From a virus: 21,928 bases of DNA. Made by a program: the position numbers and the translations under genes. Of the stretch, positions 4,352-12,477 are shown one piece after another. Location of the stretch: the IMG/VR virus record IMGVR_UViG_3300048555_000067, positions 1-21,928 of that record. One strand, written 5' to 3'. How positions within the stretch are numbered: position 1 is the first letter of the stretch; every line of letters begins with the position of its first letter. The notes beneath the pieces are model-generated. The model did not search any database and had not been told where the DNA came from. It saw only the letters and a list, made by a program, of their open reading frames with translations.

Positions 4352-4828
4352 ATGATCGATCCTGTGAGCGCCTACGCTGCCGCCACAACCGCCTATAAAG
4401 GTGTTAAAATGCTGCTGCAGGCTGGCCGTGAAATCGAAGACGTTTCAAAGCAGCTTGGGTCTTGGTATAGCGCAGTGGCTGATATTACTCGCGCCGAATC
4501 ACAGCGCAAGAACACAACGTGGTTGGAAAAGAAACAGCACGGCGAGGCATCAATTGAGCAAGAGGCGATGGACATCACGATCCGCGCCAAAAAATTAAAA
4601 GAATTTGAATATGAAATTCGCGTAATGCTGGACTATAGATTTGGTTTAGGCACCTATGAAGGTATGCTTGATATGCGCCGAAAAATTAGGGCAGAGCGAG
4701 AGCGCACGGTATATGCCGCAATGGAGAGCAAGCGCCAAATGGCAAACAATCTTGCTATCACGGGATTGGCTGTGGGCATTGTGGCCGTTTTGGGAGGCGG
4801 CATTTATTTGCTGACGCTTGTGTTATGA
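4352..4828 (+). CDS. conserved phage protein with C-terminal membrane anchor, 158 aa
   Basis: The N-terminus (MIDPVSAYAAATTAYKGVKM) and the following AGREIEDVSKQLGSWYSAVADI resemble a small protein family I recall from many marine phages, including cyanophages; its function is not known. Residues 60-130 are helical and highly charged. Residues 133-157 form one hydrophobic segment (LAITGLAVGIVAVLGGGIYL), so the protein is probably tail-anchored with most of it in the cytoplasm. The start follows AGGGGGTGATGACCC, part of an inverted repeat, and a TATAAT box lies 32 bases upstream. The stop overlaps the next start as ATGA. Its place next to two small exported-looking proteins suggests an envelope-associated role, possibly in lysis or superinfection exclusion; both are guesses. 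Confidence 0.7.
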   Translation: MIDPVSAYAAATTAYKGVKMLLQAGREIEDVSKQLGSWYSAVADITRAESQRKNTTWLEKKQHGEASIEQEAMDITIRAKKLKEFEYEIRVMLDYRFGLGTYEGMLDMRRKIRAERERTVYAAMESKRQMANNLAITGLAVGIVAVLGGGIYLLTLVL

Positions 4829-5034
4829 CAGGCTCTTGGGTGCTGTACATTATTATATTCTTTGTAAATGGTGAAACGATTGTGTTGGAAAATGATGAAA
4901 AATTTAAAACAGAAGATCAGTGCTGGGCCGCAGGCATGATAAAGGGGCCGTATCTTTTAGAGAAAACTTCACATATTTTTGGCGTACCTGTGAGGGGCAG
5001 TTTTTCATGCCAGAAGGCAGGGCAGAATGCTTAA
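4825..5034 (+). CDS. small hydrophobic-N-terminus protein, 69 aa
   Basis: Residues 4-14 (SWVLYIIIFFV) form a short hydrophobic stretch, followed by a strand-rich domain with two cysteines (33 and 62) that could make a disulphide outside the cytoplasm. It starts by 4-base overlap with the membrane-anchored 158-residue protein and overlaps the next gene by 8 bases, so all three are probably co-translated. The hydrophobic segment is short for a transmembrane helix, so it may be an uncleaved anchor or just a core strand. The function is not recognised. Confidence 0.6.
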   Translation: MTGSWVLYIIIFFVNGETIVLENDEKFKTEDQCWAAGMIKGPYLLEKTSHIFGVPVRGSFSCQKAGQNA

Positions 5035-5296
5035 AGTTTTATTGATGTCCGTAACGTTGGCTGGCGTTGCCAATCCCACGCACGTTCAGTGCCACCTGTG
5101 GAAAAGGCTTACCGACAAAAATACGGGTCAGAAAATTTGCGTCTATCGCTTTACAGCGGGGTATGGAGGTCTGGCCTATCATTACCCAACTCGCAGCTTC
5201 AAAGAGTGTCCCAAGGTCTTTTCCTGCGTCTATGAAAAGAAAGACAAGCGCCCAACGCTAAACGAGATATTGGATGGGTTAAGGGACGGCTTCTGA
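5027..5296 (+). CDS. small secreted-type protein with signal peptide, 89 aa
   Basis: The N-terminus (MLKVLLMSVTLAGVANPTH) reads as a signal peptide with a plausible cleavage after GVA. The remainder contains four cysteines (22, 38, 61, 67), an even number suited to disulphides in the periplasm. There is no good lipobox, so a lipoprotein is unlikely. It overlaps the previous gene by 8 bases, and its TGA stop is one base from the stop of the convergent late operon. A spanin-like or envelope-modifying role is conceivable from the context, but no spanin hallmark is seen. Confidence 0.6.
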   Translation: MLKVLLMSVTLAGVANPTHVQCHLWKRLTDKNTGQKICVYRFTAGYGGLAYHYPTRSFKECPKVFSCVYEKKDKRPTLNEILDGLRDGF

Positions 5297-5297
5297 G

Positions 5298-7706
5298 CTA
5301 CTGAGCGGCCTGTCGTACCTGTGCCGCTGCGTCAGTGCCTCTGAGAGCCTCTATGAGAGCCGCTGTGGCCCCTTTTGCATCAAATTGCATTGTCGGTACT
5401 TTCACGCTGTCATACGCCGCCTGTGCCTCTGGTGTGGCCGCTTCGGCTGGCCCCACGCTGCTTTCATTTGTTGAAGACGCCAACAGTGCAGCCTCCAAGA
5501 ACCCACGGCCATCACTAATATTGAGAGCATTTGCCAGTCGTTTAAACGCAGGCGTTTTAATCGCAGCAGCAATTTCTGGTTCAGACGCTGAGACTGCAAG
5601 TTTTTTAAATGTAGGACTATTTAAAAAGTCACCCGCCGCAGAAATTTTTTCTTTGCTGCCTTTATTTAAAAGCATATCACCTATAGTGTCCACGGCCATA
5701 GCCCCAGCTGGGCCTCCCGCCGCCTGACCAACCCCAGCGCGAACTATCCTGTTGCCCATAATTCCTTGGAATACTCTTTTCACAAGACCTTCAGCCGTCA
5801 ATGCTTGTACAAGAGCCTGATTAGCCTTACCTGTCTGTAGGACGGCCCCACGGGCCTGTGTGATGCGTTTAGAGATGTTATTAAGGTCAGACATAAACTG
5901 ACTACTGTCTTCGCCTAAAATGCCAATAATTTTATTATAGACAGGCTTGTTTCGCTTTAGACCCTCAAATGTTTTTGAAAATTTGGCAAAATCAAACGGC
6001 CCGTCGAAACCTACGGCTTCAGATACTGACAACGCATTTATGGCCGTAGCCATTGCTTCACGCTGTAGCTCTTTTGGAATGACTTTTAATAGTCTGTTGA
6101 GGCCAGCTATATCACCTTTAGTTCCACTTGTTATTGCCGTCCTCAGTTTTCCTGCCAGACTGCCTTCGCCATCTTTGCCAAAAAATGTGACAATGCGCTT
6201 TTCTAGAGCTTTTTGCTTTGCCGTTGTTTGATTTGCTAAACGTAGTGCGGCTCTAGCTTCGTCTCCACCAACCCTCTGCGCCGTTGCAAGATAATCTTCG
6301 GTTAATGCTCCATATATACGTTTTGCAGTGCCAGTATCCATATCGGCAAATTCACCTTCGCCCTTGTTTATGGCTTTACCAATACCGTTTCTAAACTTTT
6401 TCAATGCGGCGTAAGTCAAGGGCGTGTTTGGGTCTGTCAATGTATCGAAAAGCATCTTTTCTTTGCCTGTCAGCGCGTTTACGCCACCAAGTTCTTCAAG
6501 CATTTTATTTAACAGCATTACACTATTTTGTGGTTCAACCAGTGAGTTTGCTGGAACTACTGAATCAACTTGATTGTACAGTCCTTTCGCAGCTTGTTGC
6601 AAAGATGTTTGTGTCTGTTTTAACGCTGTTTGAATGCGATCTGAAATTGATGCAACATCTGGAGTTGCGTCAATTGTCGCCATCATTTCGTCTGCTTGCT
6701 TAGATGCAGCAACAACAATATTTCTAAAATTTGCTTCGGCTTCTGATCCTGCAATTGATCGGCTTAGACCAGCCGCGCTTCTTAGCTGCGTATTGTCGCT
6801 CAGAACGTCTGCTGGCACGTCAATGCCAAGGCGCTCTGCCGCTGCCGCTGCGTCTGGATTTACTTTAGCCGCTGCCGCTAGTGCTTCCGCTGCCTTCTGT
6901 GAGCCTCTGCCGCCAGTGGAAGCCACACGAATTAACTCGCCCAACGCATCTGGAGTTAGGGTAGGTGCCGCCTGTGCTGCGGCCTGTGCTGCCACAGGAG
7001 CCGTGGGGGCCGCTGCAACGGGGGCAGGGGCTTGAGCAGTACGCATTGCTGTGATCTCGTCAGGCGTAAACTGTCTAGCCACCTGTGCCTCTGTTATGCC
7101 GCCCACGCTTGGATTAACCATTTTACGGCCACGCATTAGAGAGCTTGGAGAACCCATAAAGGCGTCTGGCATTGCCATCATGTCACGCGCAAATCTTGTT
7201 GCGTTTCCCTCGCTCATGCCTGCCTTCATAAACAGGTCTGCAATGCCACCAATAACGTATCCAGCACCTTCTGAAGCGGTGCCTGCCACGGTTAACGCTG
7301 AATCACCAATAAGCTCCAAAGCCAATTGAACGGCTTGGGGGATGGAAATCATGGGGCCGTCTTTTAATGACGGGTCTTTGGCCTTCTGAGCATCGCTGTA
7401 GCCGTACAGCAAGACTTCATCAGGTACATCAACAATGCCACCCTCACCAGACATGTTAAAACCTGTTGCTGCCTGTTCAGCCAGTTCACGCCCCTCTTGG
7501 GACATTTGCTGACGCAGTGGAACAGAGGCTTTTTTAGGTTGCACTGTGACCGCGCCATCATCAGCGCGTGGAATTATTGGGTCAGAAGTGACGGCTTTGG
7601 CTTCTGTTTTTTTAGCTTCGGATTGGTTTTTACTCGCAAGTCTTGCCTTTGCAAGTTTTGCTTTTGCTAAAAGAGCGTCTCTAAGAAGATCATCTGCCTC
7701 TGACAT
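5298..7706 (-). CDS. large internal virion / DNA-ejection-type protein, 802 aa
   Basis: This is the last and longest gene of the late block. Residues 1-60 are lysine- and alanine-rich helix. Residues 140-160 carry a mildly hydrophobic glycine-rich stretch. Residues 224-250 are an Ala/Pro linker. Residues 250-800 are alanine-rich and helical throughout, with a second glycine-rich hydrophobic patch at about 655-675. Size, helix content and position after the tail hub and beside two other such proteins match the ejection proteins of podoviruses (P22 gp7/gp20/gp16 or T7 inner-core analogues), which enter the host envelope with the DNA. No lytic transglycosylase or peptidase motif is visible. AGGAGAT lies about 9 bases before the ATG, and one base separates it from the upstream gene. 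The role is inferred from context. Confidence 0.65.
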   Translation of the reverse strand: MSEADDLLRDALLAKAKLAKARLASKNQSEAKKTEAKAVTSDPIIPRADDGAVTVQPKKASVPLRQQMSQEGRELAEQAATGFNMSGEGGIVDVPDEVLLYGYSDAQKAKDPSLKDGPMISIPQAVQLALELIGDSALTVAGTASEGAGYVIGGIADLFMKAGMSEGNATRFARDMMAMPDAFMGSPSSLMRGRKMVNPSVGGITEAQVARQFTPDEITAMRTAQAPAPVAAAPTAPVAAQAAAQAAPTLTPDALGELIRVASTGGRGSQKAAEALAAAAKVNPDAAAAAERLGIDVPADVLSDNTQLRSAAGLSRSIAGSEAEANFRNIVVAASKQADEMMATIDATPDVASISDRIQTALKQTQTSLQQAAKGLYNQVDSVVPANSLVEPQNSVMLLNKMLEELGGVNALTGKEKMLFDTLTDPNTPLTYAALKKFRNGIGKAINKGEGEFADMDTGTAKRIYGALTEDYLATAQRVGGDEARAALRLANQTTAKQKALEKRIVTFFGKDGEGSLAGKLRTAITSGTKGDIAGLNRLLKVIPKELQREAMATAINALSVSEAVGFDGPFDFAKFSKTFEGLKRNKPVYNKIIGILGEDSSQFMSDLNNISKRITQARGAVLQTGKANQALVQALTAEGLVKRVFQGIMGNRIVRAGVGQAAGGPAGAMAVDTIGDMLLNKGSKEKISAAGDFLNSPTFKKLAVSASEPEIAAAIKTPAFKRLANALNISDGRGFLEAALLASSTNESSVGPAEAATPEAQAAYDSVKVPTMQFDAKGATAALIEALRGTDAAAQVRQAAQ

Positions 7707-7707
7707 A

Positions 7708-9138
7708 TTAATTATCTCCTGATTCTAATTCAGCCGATCTTGCTATGTAAGCCTTTAACTCAGCGTTTGATAATTTTGCTGTTTCAAGATCAATCGCATC
7801 AATTTCTGCCGCAGACATTTCTGATATTTCTACAGCATATTCTGTAATTTCTTCTTGGCTTGTAGTCTCTCTTTTCTCAAGCTCAACCATCCAATCGCCA
7901 ATACTATTTCCTTTAGACAAGAAACTTGCGGCCTCTTGAAGATTAAGAAGAAGTTTTTTCTTTGCATCAATTCTTTCTTGCACCCAACCCTTTAGATAAT
8001 CTTCATCCATGTTTTCGGGCAAACCAATATCAAGAGCCAAATCAAGCTCACCTTTGCTAAGAGCGCCAAACGTAACTGAACCAACAACTTCCAAGCCTAG
8101 CCTTCCTCTGACGTTTGCCAACTCAGTGGCTGATCTGCTTATGTCGGGAAGGAACTGAGCAAAGAAGCCAGTCTGCGCTCCACTTTCCAATGCACGTTTT
8201 GCATCTTCAAGCGTAGCAATATTGGTTCTTACCTTCAGCATATCTTTGTAAGAATCACCCACAATTTCAGATGACAAGCCACCAAGCGCCCTTTGCTGCG
8301 ATCTCTTGCCTTGAATTTCAATGCCACGCTCTTCTGCTATTCTAATAGCGTCAGTACGGGCATTTCCTGTCAACTCGTTTCCAACCCCGTCTAATACTTT
8401 AGAAGTACCGTCTTTCATTACGGTAACAACTACGCCGCTATCAAGTATTTTACTTGATTGAACTTCTGCTGCATCTTCTGATGTAGCACCTTTACTGTCT
8501 GTCCAATCTACTGGTGGAACAGAACTCCAGCCTTGAGCTTCAAAATCAGCGGCATCATTTTCGTTTTTAACCACAGCAGGATCAAAGCCAGTCTTATAAA
8601 ACTTACGCTCTTTGAAAGTGCTGCCTGTCCCAGTTGTCTTATCAACACTTTTAAATCTCGCGCCTTGTTTTTGCAGATCGGCAAAGCCTTTGGCTGTTAA
8701 GAAGTCACGGTATGCTGGTTGAAAAGCTCCAGTTGGTTTGCCTTTGTCATCCAAGACTGGAATTTCAATCATGTATTCTTTCGGATCGCGGTATGTCGCC
8801 GCCTTCGGCTTTAGCGTTGGCGCAAGGCTAAACGCCGTAGAGGCCACTTTCTGATCCCTGTCGCGCTTCTCTTTCTTTTTGGCAGTCAGGTAGTCAAGCG
8901 GCACAAGGCCAGCCCCAACAGCCGACCCAAATAATGTGGAACCCGGCTCTGATGCCTGCTTGCCCATTTCCAGAAAGTATCTCAGAGAAGCCTCCCAAGG
9001 ATTGGCCTCTTCAACAGGGGCGTACATGGCGCTGGCTGCGTCAAAGGCTTTCTGCGCTCCAGCCTTACTGCCAGAAAGCATTCCCAATGCACCCATCATT
9101 TTGTCAAATTCAGTAGTGTCGCTTGCGCCCAGTTCCAT
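7708..9138 (-). CDS. internal virion protein candidate, 476 aa
   Basis: The N-terminal 100 residues (FLEMGKQASEPGSTLFGSAV, then GLVPLDYL and a KKKEKRDRD segment) resemble proteins I recall between the tail-hub and ejection genes of marine podoviruses. The centre (residues 110-260) is mixed with many charged turns. Residues 270-476 are strongly helical, with ERETTSQEE-type charged stretches suggesting coiled coil. There is no signal peptide, and only the SAVGAGLVPL segment is mildly hydrophobic. It sits between the 339- and 802-residue proteins and probably acts with them in the virion core. It starts 16 bases after the upstream stop, with an AAGG/GGGG-containing spacer. Assignment rests on context and composition. 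Confidence 0.6.
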   Translation of the reverse strand: MELGASDTTEFDKMMGALGMLSGSKAGAQKAFDAASAMYAPVEEANPWEASLRYFLEMGKQASEPGSTLFGSAVGAGLVPLDYLTAKKKEKRDRDQKVASTAFSLAPTLKPKAATYRDPKEYMIEIPVLDDKGKPTGAFQPAYRDFLTAKGFADLQKQGARFKSVDKTTGTGSTFKERKFYKTGFDPAVVKNENDAADFEAQGWSSVPPVDWTDSKGATSEDAAEVQSSKILDSGVVVTVMKDGTSKVLDGVGNELTGNARTDAIRIAEERGIEIQGKRSQQRALGGLSSEIVGDSYKDMLKVRTNIATLEDAKRALESGAQTGFFAQFLPDISRSATELANVRGRLGLEVVGSVTFGALSKGELDLALDIGLPENMDEDYLKGWVQERIDAKKKLLLNLQEAASFLSKGNSIGDWMVELEKRETTSQEEITEYAVEISEMSAAEIDAIDLETAKLSNAELKAYIARSAELESGDN

Positions 9139-9154
9139 GCTCTAGCCCCTAGCC

Positions 9155-10174
9155 TTATGAGTTCATCAGTTTATACGCGCTGTACAGACTACCCAAACCG
9201 CTAAGTGTCTGGCCGTACACCGAAGGATCAGCAGCCATCTGTGTGCCTGTCTGGAAGCCTCTCGACGCCTTGCTGTACGGCGTTTGGGACAATGCCCCCA
9301 GAGCAAAGTTAAGCTGCTCCTGTGGATAATCCCGCTGATCTAAATAATCAGCATAGGCCAAATCAAGCGCACGTTGATCAAGTAGGCGCGTGGCCTCGCC
9401 AGATGTAATGAGACCCTGCGCCGTTTGCGCCTGCAAGTCAGCCGCCAGTGTGCCAGCAGTTGCGTAGGCATCCATCTGACCAGCCTTTGCTGCCTCTTCG
9501 GTTTCATACGCACTTCTGAGTGCATTTTCTGCGCTAAACCGATTGGCACGTTCTGTGTCGAAGCGACCAGCAGCAAAGTCTAATCCTTCGCGTCCTGCCG
9601 TGGCTCTAAGGTCTCCAGCGGCCTTTGCGCCTTCTCCTGCCGCTGTGCCTTCCATAATGCCCAGACGTGATCCAAAGGCACCACCGCCCCTTGCAGCACG
9701 GCTTCTTGCCTCGTTTTGAGCGCGAATAGTTTGCTCTTCTATTTCACGCACGGCAGGGTTCATGGCGTCTTGGTAAATGTCCATAAACGGCTGCGCTGTG
9801 TCCATGCTAAATGGATCGCCCATAAGCTCTTCGCGTGTTGCTGCTTCATAGCCTTGTCCTAACGTGTCAGCTACAGCAGTGTAATCATCCAAATACGGCT
9901 TGAAAGTATCATCAAGAGTGCCAAGCATTTCCATGCCCTCGCGCTCCTGATCTGTCAGCTTGCTGTTCTGTATAACATTTCCCATAGCATCCACGCCACC
10001 ATATGTCGCAATTCGATCACCCGAATATGTTGGATAGTCAGACGCTGCTATTTCGGCAGCTTTTTCAAATAATGATCGGCCAGCAGAGGAGACCCAAGAT
10101 GGAACTTCATCTGCGCTATATGTGTCAGATGAGCTTGGTAGCGACGAATATGATGGTGTGCAGAAACTGCCCAT
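9155..10174 (-). CDS. tail/ejection-associated virion protein, 339 aa
   Basis: The layout matches a family common in podoviruses: a serine-rich N-terminus, a GDRIATYGG motif near residue 55, a DIYQDAMNPAVREIEEQTIR helix (about 130-150), then AARGGGAFGSRLGIMEG (about 160-176) and long alanine-rich helices. The ARxxAAxGGAFGSR type of motif is what I recognise; the family is usually listed only as virion or ejection protein. The GGAGG ribosome site lies inside the end of the GNAT gene, whose stop directly abuts this start. It is followed by the 476- and 802-residue candidates, giving a three-gene ejection block. There is no transmembrane helix. Confidence 0.65.
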   Translation of the reverse strand: MGSFCTPSYSSLPSSSDTYSADEVPSWVSSAGRSLFEKAAEIAASDYPTYSGDRIATYGGVDAMGNVIQNSKLTDQEREGMEMLGTLDDTFKPYLDDYTAVADTLGQGYEAATREELMGDPFSMDTAQPFMDIYQDAMNPAVREIEEQTIRAQNEARSRAARGGGAFGSRLGIMEGTAAGEGAKAAGDLRATAGREGLDFAAGRFDTERANRFSAENALRSAYETEEAAKAGQMDAYATAGTLAADLQAQTAQGLITSGEATRLLDQRALDLAYADYLDQRDYPQEQLNFALGALSQTPYSKASRGFQTGTQMAADPSVYGQTLSGLGSLYSAYKLMNS

Positions 10175-10612
10175 TTAAGCCTCCGTAAATAACGAACCGA
10201 CTTTGCATAAGCCAAGCCGCTCGTAAAAATTATCTTTGCGATCTATATCGCCAGAATAGACGTGGCCCAACTTAACTGGGACGCCAGCCTCCTGACCGAT
10301 TTTCATAAACTTTTTAATCAGTCGGGTGGCGATGGTGGATTTCCTATGCTGTCGATAGACGAAAAACCATTTATCAGCCAGATACTTTTTGTCGCTCCAC
10401 CAGTCGGTCATTTCTGCACCACCAATTGATCCAATAATTCTGCCGTCTATTTCAGCGACGAGAACAACGCCATCGTGGATACATTTGCTAATGGCAGCGA
10501 TCAACTTATCAGACCTGATTGGCGACACATCGTGAACTGTTTCGGAGTGCATGACGTGCAGCATTCCGTACAATGCAGATATATCCAGAGGTGTCGCCAC
10601 TCTGATCATCAT
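10175..10612 (-). CDS. GNAT-family N-acetyltransferase
   Basis: The 145-residue length and pattern fit GNAT enzymes, which transfer acetyl from acetyl-CoA to an amine. Residues 1-45 give the first strand and helices. VVLVAEIDGRIIGSIGGAEM (about 49-68) is the beta2-beta3 hairpin. WFFVYRQHRKSTIATRLIKKFM (starting near 86) is motif A, with the pyrophosphate-binding loop RKSTIA. The usual first glycine of RxxGxG/A is threonine here, which is unusual but tolerated in some members. NFYERLGL near residue 129 is the typical motif B end. Acetyltransferases among podovirus tail genes are known from related marine phages, but the substrate is unknown. A virion protein or host factor is possible. The start overlaps the upstream stop (TAATG). 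Confidence 0.8.
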   Translation of the reverse strand: MMIRVATPLDISALYGMLHVMHSETVHDVSPIRSDKLIAAISKCIHDGVVLVAEIDGRIIGSIGGAEMTDWWSDKKYLADKWFFVYRQHRKSTIATRLIKKFMKIGQEAGVPVKLGHVYSGDIDRKDNFYERLGLCKVGSLFTEA

Positions 10613-10950
10613 TAGCCCATGCCACCCAGTGCGCCCATTTGCCCCTCAGAAGCCATCTGACGAGGCATAGGGGCTTGTCCACCGCCTGCGCCACCCTCTA
10701 TGGCCGCAATAAGCTCTGCAAGCTCTGGCAGCAGCTTCATAAGCACTGAGGCTATTTCTGGTGTGATAACACTGTCGAGCATTGCAAGTTCTTGCTCAGA
10801 CATTCCACCCAGACGCGATACGAGAGCAGCCGCGATTTCTGGCGATGCTTGGCCCATGTCTCTTTGTGGGCGTCTTTCTTCTCGCATATTTGCGCCACGC
10901 ATATCTGGCATATCTGGCATTTCTGCTTTCATCATATCTTTATTAGGCAT
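10612..10950 (-). CDS. methionine-rich small virion-block protein, 112 aa
   Basis: The N-terminus is unusually rich in methionine, aspartate and arginine (residues 1-35, with DMPDMRG repeats). A helical core (residues 36-85) contains LAMLDSVITPEIASVLMKLL, a pattern I recall from small proteins in marine podovirus late operons. The end is glycine- and methionine-rich and probably disordered. It is coupled on both sides by one-base TAATG overlaps. Function is unknown. Small size and position next to the ejection genes suggest a virion-assembly or minor structural role. There is no membrane segment. Confidence 0.65.
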   Translation of the reverse strand: MPNKDMMKAEMPDMPDMRGANMREERRPQRDMGQASPEIAAALVSRLGGMSEQELAMLDSVITPEIASVLMKLLPELAELIAAIEGGAGGGQAPMPRQMASEGQMGALGGMG

Positions 10951-11969
10951 TACGCTTCCTTCGCTTTATATAGAACAGACCAGTCAGTTTTTTCGCAGAA
11001 GAAGCCAACCGACCAGCAGATTGGTTCCAGAATTTTTCTATAAATCTTGCCCAGATAATCGGGCTTGTCTCGCTTGCCGTAGATGTAGGCGATTTCGTTG
11101 GCTCTGTGTTGGGCTAGGTGACGCCAGAGCTTGACGCCTCTACCTTTACGCATTTGCTTTACAACGTGTACGGCCCATACATGATATCCATTGACGTGTT
11201 GTGGCGTCAGGTGATCTCTGGTGAAGCGATAGTCCAGCAATACGTTTTGCCTGCTCATCACGCCCTGCCGCTGTAGTTCGTTGCAGATCACACGCCCCCC
11301 AATAGACGCGCCAATAAAACCGCCAATTGGGCCACCAATGGCTGTACCAATTGCGCCACCGATCCCAGATTTTACGCCACCTTTTATGGCGTCACCCGCA
11401 TCTTCGCCTGCCAACAAGCCGCCAACCGTGCGGCCTATACCATAGCCTGCTCCAGCGCCATAAGGAGTACCTTTTGGAACCACAACATCAGAACCGGGAA
11501 ACATTGATTTACCACCAACACTAATGGCTTCACCAAAACCCATTGGATTATTTCCGCTCATTAAACGGCCAACTCTTCCACCAAAGAAACTTCCCAATTC
11601 GCCAGCCGCTGCGATCTTCATTGGCCCCATGTCAGTTGATTGTGCATTTCCAGTTCGCGGTGAAGCCACCATTGGTTCGCCGTTAAGAGTTGTGCCACCA
11701 AAGTCTGGCACAGTGGAGAACGTGCGGGTGCCTGTCTTGACGGGCTTTACAAATTCATACATTGGCATCGCGGCAGTGCCGTAAACGTCTTGAAGGCGCA
11801 AGCCTTCAGCAAGTTCTGGCGCGACTTGAGACTGCATTTGATAGACATCTACTGTTTCCATGCCGTCTTCTGCTGTTGGCAAAACACCTAGATTTCCATA
11901 TGGGTCTGGGAGAGCAATTCCGCGCTCATCTGTGAGAGCAATGCCATTTGCGTCATACTGAACTGCCAT
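10950..11969 (-). CDS. virion protein with glycine-zipper membrane segment, 339 aa
   Basis: Residues 1-115 are a mixed N-terminal domain. Residues 166-226 form a dense glycine zipper (GGVKSGIGGAIGTAIGGPIG and flanks), typical of segments that insert into or cross membranes. After it comes a conserved-looking domain beginning VICNELQRQGVMSRQ and running through GYHVWAVHVVKQMRKGRG, a module I recall at the C-terminus of many phage tail or injection proteins. The architecture suits a protein that helps the DNA pass the host envelope. The ATG at 11969 is chosen over the adjacent TTG, because it overlaps the upstream stop as TGATG. Function is inferred from the domain layout. Confidence 0.65.
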   Translation of the reverse strand: MAVQYDANGIALTDERGIALPDPYGNLGVLPTAEDGMETVDVYQMQSQVAPELAEGLRLQDVYGTAAMPMYEFVKPVKTGTRTFSTVPDFGGTTLNGEPMVASPRTGNAQSTDMGPMKIAAAGELGSFFGGRVGRLMSGNNPMGFGEAISVGGKSMFPGSDVVVPKGTPYGAGAGYGIGRTVGGLLAGEDAGDAIKGGVKSGIGGAIGTAIGGPIGGFIGASIGGRVICNELQRQGVMSRQNVLLDYRFTRDHLTPQHVNGYHVWAVHVVKQMRKGRGVKLWRHLAQHRANEIAYIYGKRDKPDYLGKIYRKILEPICWSVGFFCEKTDWSVLYKAKEA

Positions 11970-12292
11970 CAAGTTATCTCCAATAGTGAAGCCACAACGT
12001 GCAGCCTGTTGGCCGTTGCTGCCGTGACCTTAATGATTTCGTCCTCTTGAACGGTGAGAGGCTGGGTCAAAAGCTCTACCGTCGTATTAGCACCGATTGC
12101 CTTAACTTTAAACAAAGAAAATACAGCGGCTGATGCGTCTGTAATTGTGACCGTAATTGTATCCGCATTCCCACTGTCTTCGGACACTAAGATTGACTTG
12201 ATCAAAGTAGTGGTTGCGCTGGGCGCGGTGTACAGCGTTGTGGCATTTGTCGTTGTTAAATCGACCTTGGCATTTTTGTAATTATTAGCCAT
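11969..12292 (-). CDS. small beta-rich virion protein, 107 aa
   Basis: The sequence is rich in threonine, alanine and valine, with regularly spaced strands (LYTAPSATTTLIKSILVSED, then ADTITVTITDASAAVFSLFK). This looks like a jelly-roll-like or Ig-like beta domain of the type used in phage tail or decoration proteins. The ATG at 12292 overlaps the upstream TAA (TAATG). A GTG five codons earlier is possible but would need a longer overlap. There is no clear ribosome site, so translation is probably coupled to the upstream gene. Location directly after the hub genes suggests a tail component. Confidence 0.6.
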   Translation of the reverse strand: MANNYKNAKVDLTTTNATTLYTAPSATTTLIKSILVSEDSGNADTITVTITDASAAVFSLFKVKAIGANTTVELLTQPLTVQEDEIIKVTAATANRLHVVASLLEIT

Positions 12293-12477
12293 TAGCCCAT
12301 GAACCACGCTGTAGCTTCGGCCTGATCAACGGCTGTCTGCAACCCCTGCGATGCTGCAAAATATGTCGCCTGCTTTTCAAGCTCCAGAGTGTTTACCAAT
12401 CGCCCCATATAACCCTGCTGATATTGCTGGGGAGGTGACGGCAGTCGCAAGATTGCAAGGGGTGCTGCGCGGGTCAT
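12292..12477 (-). CDS. conserved small virion-block protein, 61 aa
   Basis: The core PPQQYQQGYMGRLVNTLELE is a pattern I recall from short proteins that sit just downstream of the tail-hub gene in several marine podoviruses; its role is not known. The rest is a probable helix ending in a TAWFMG tail. The start overlaps the hub gene stop by 4 bases (ATGA) and the stop overlaps the next gene by 1 base. The conserved neighbourhood and tight coupling make it a real gene despite its size. Confidence 0.65.
   Translation of the reverse strand: MTRAAPLAILRLPSPPQQYQQGYMGRLVNTLELEKQATYFAASQGLQTAVDQAEATAWFMG

Noticed and set aside
6634-7035. Plus-strand 133-residue open frame inside the 802-residue gene
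   Set aside because: It is alanine/serine-rich shadow coding of the opposite strand, without a ribosome site or neighbours on that strand.
5298-9138. Lytic transglycosylase or lysozyme domain in the ejection proteins
   Set aside because: I looked for an ES-type catalytic motif with a following aromatic/glycine pattern and for M15/NlpC motifs and saw none.
10700-11134. Plus-strand 144-residue open frame
   Set aside because: It spans the junction of two strongly coupled minus-strand genes and has no ribosome site, so it is a shadow.
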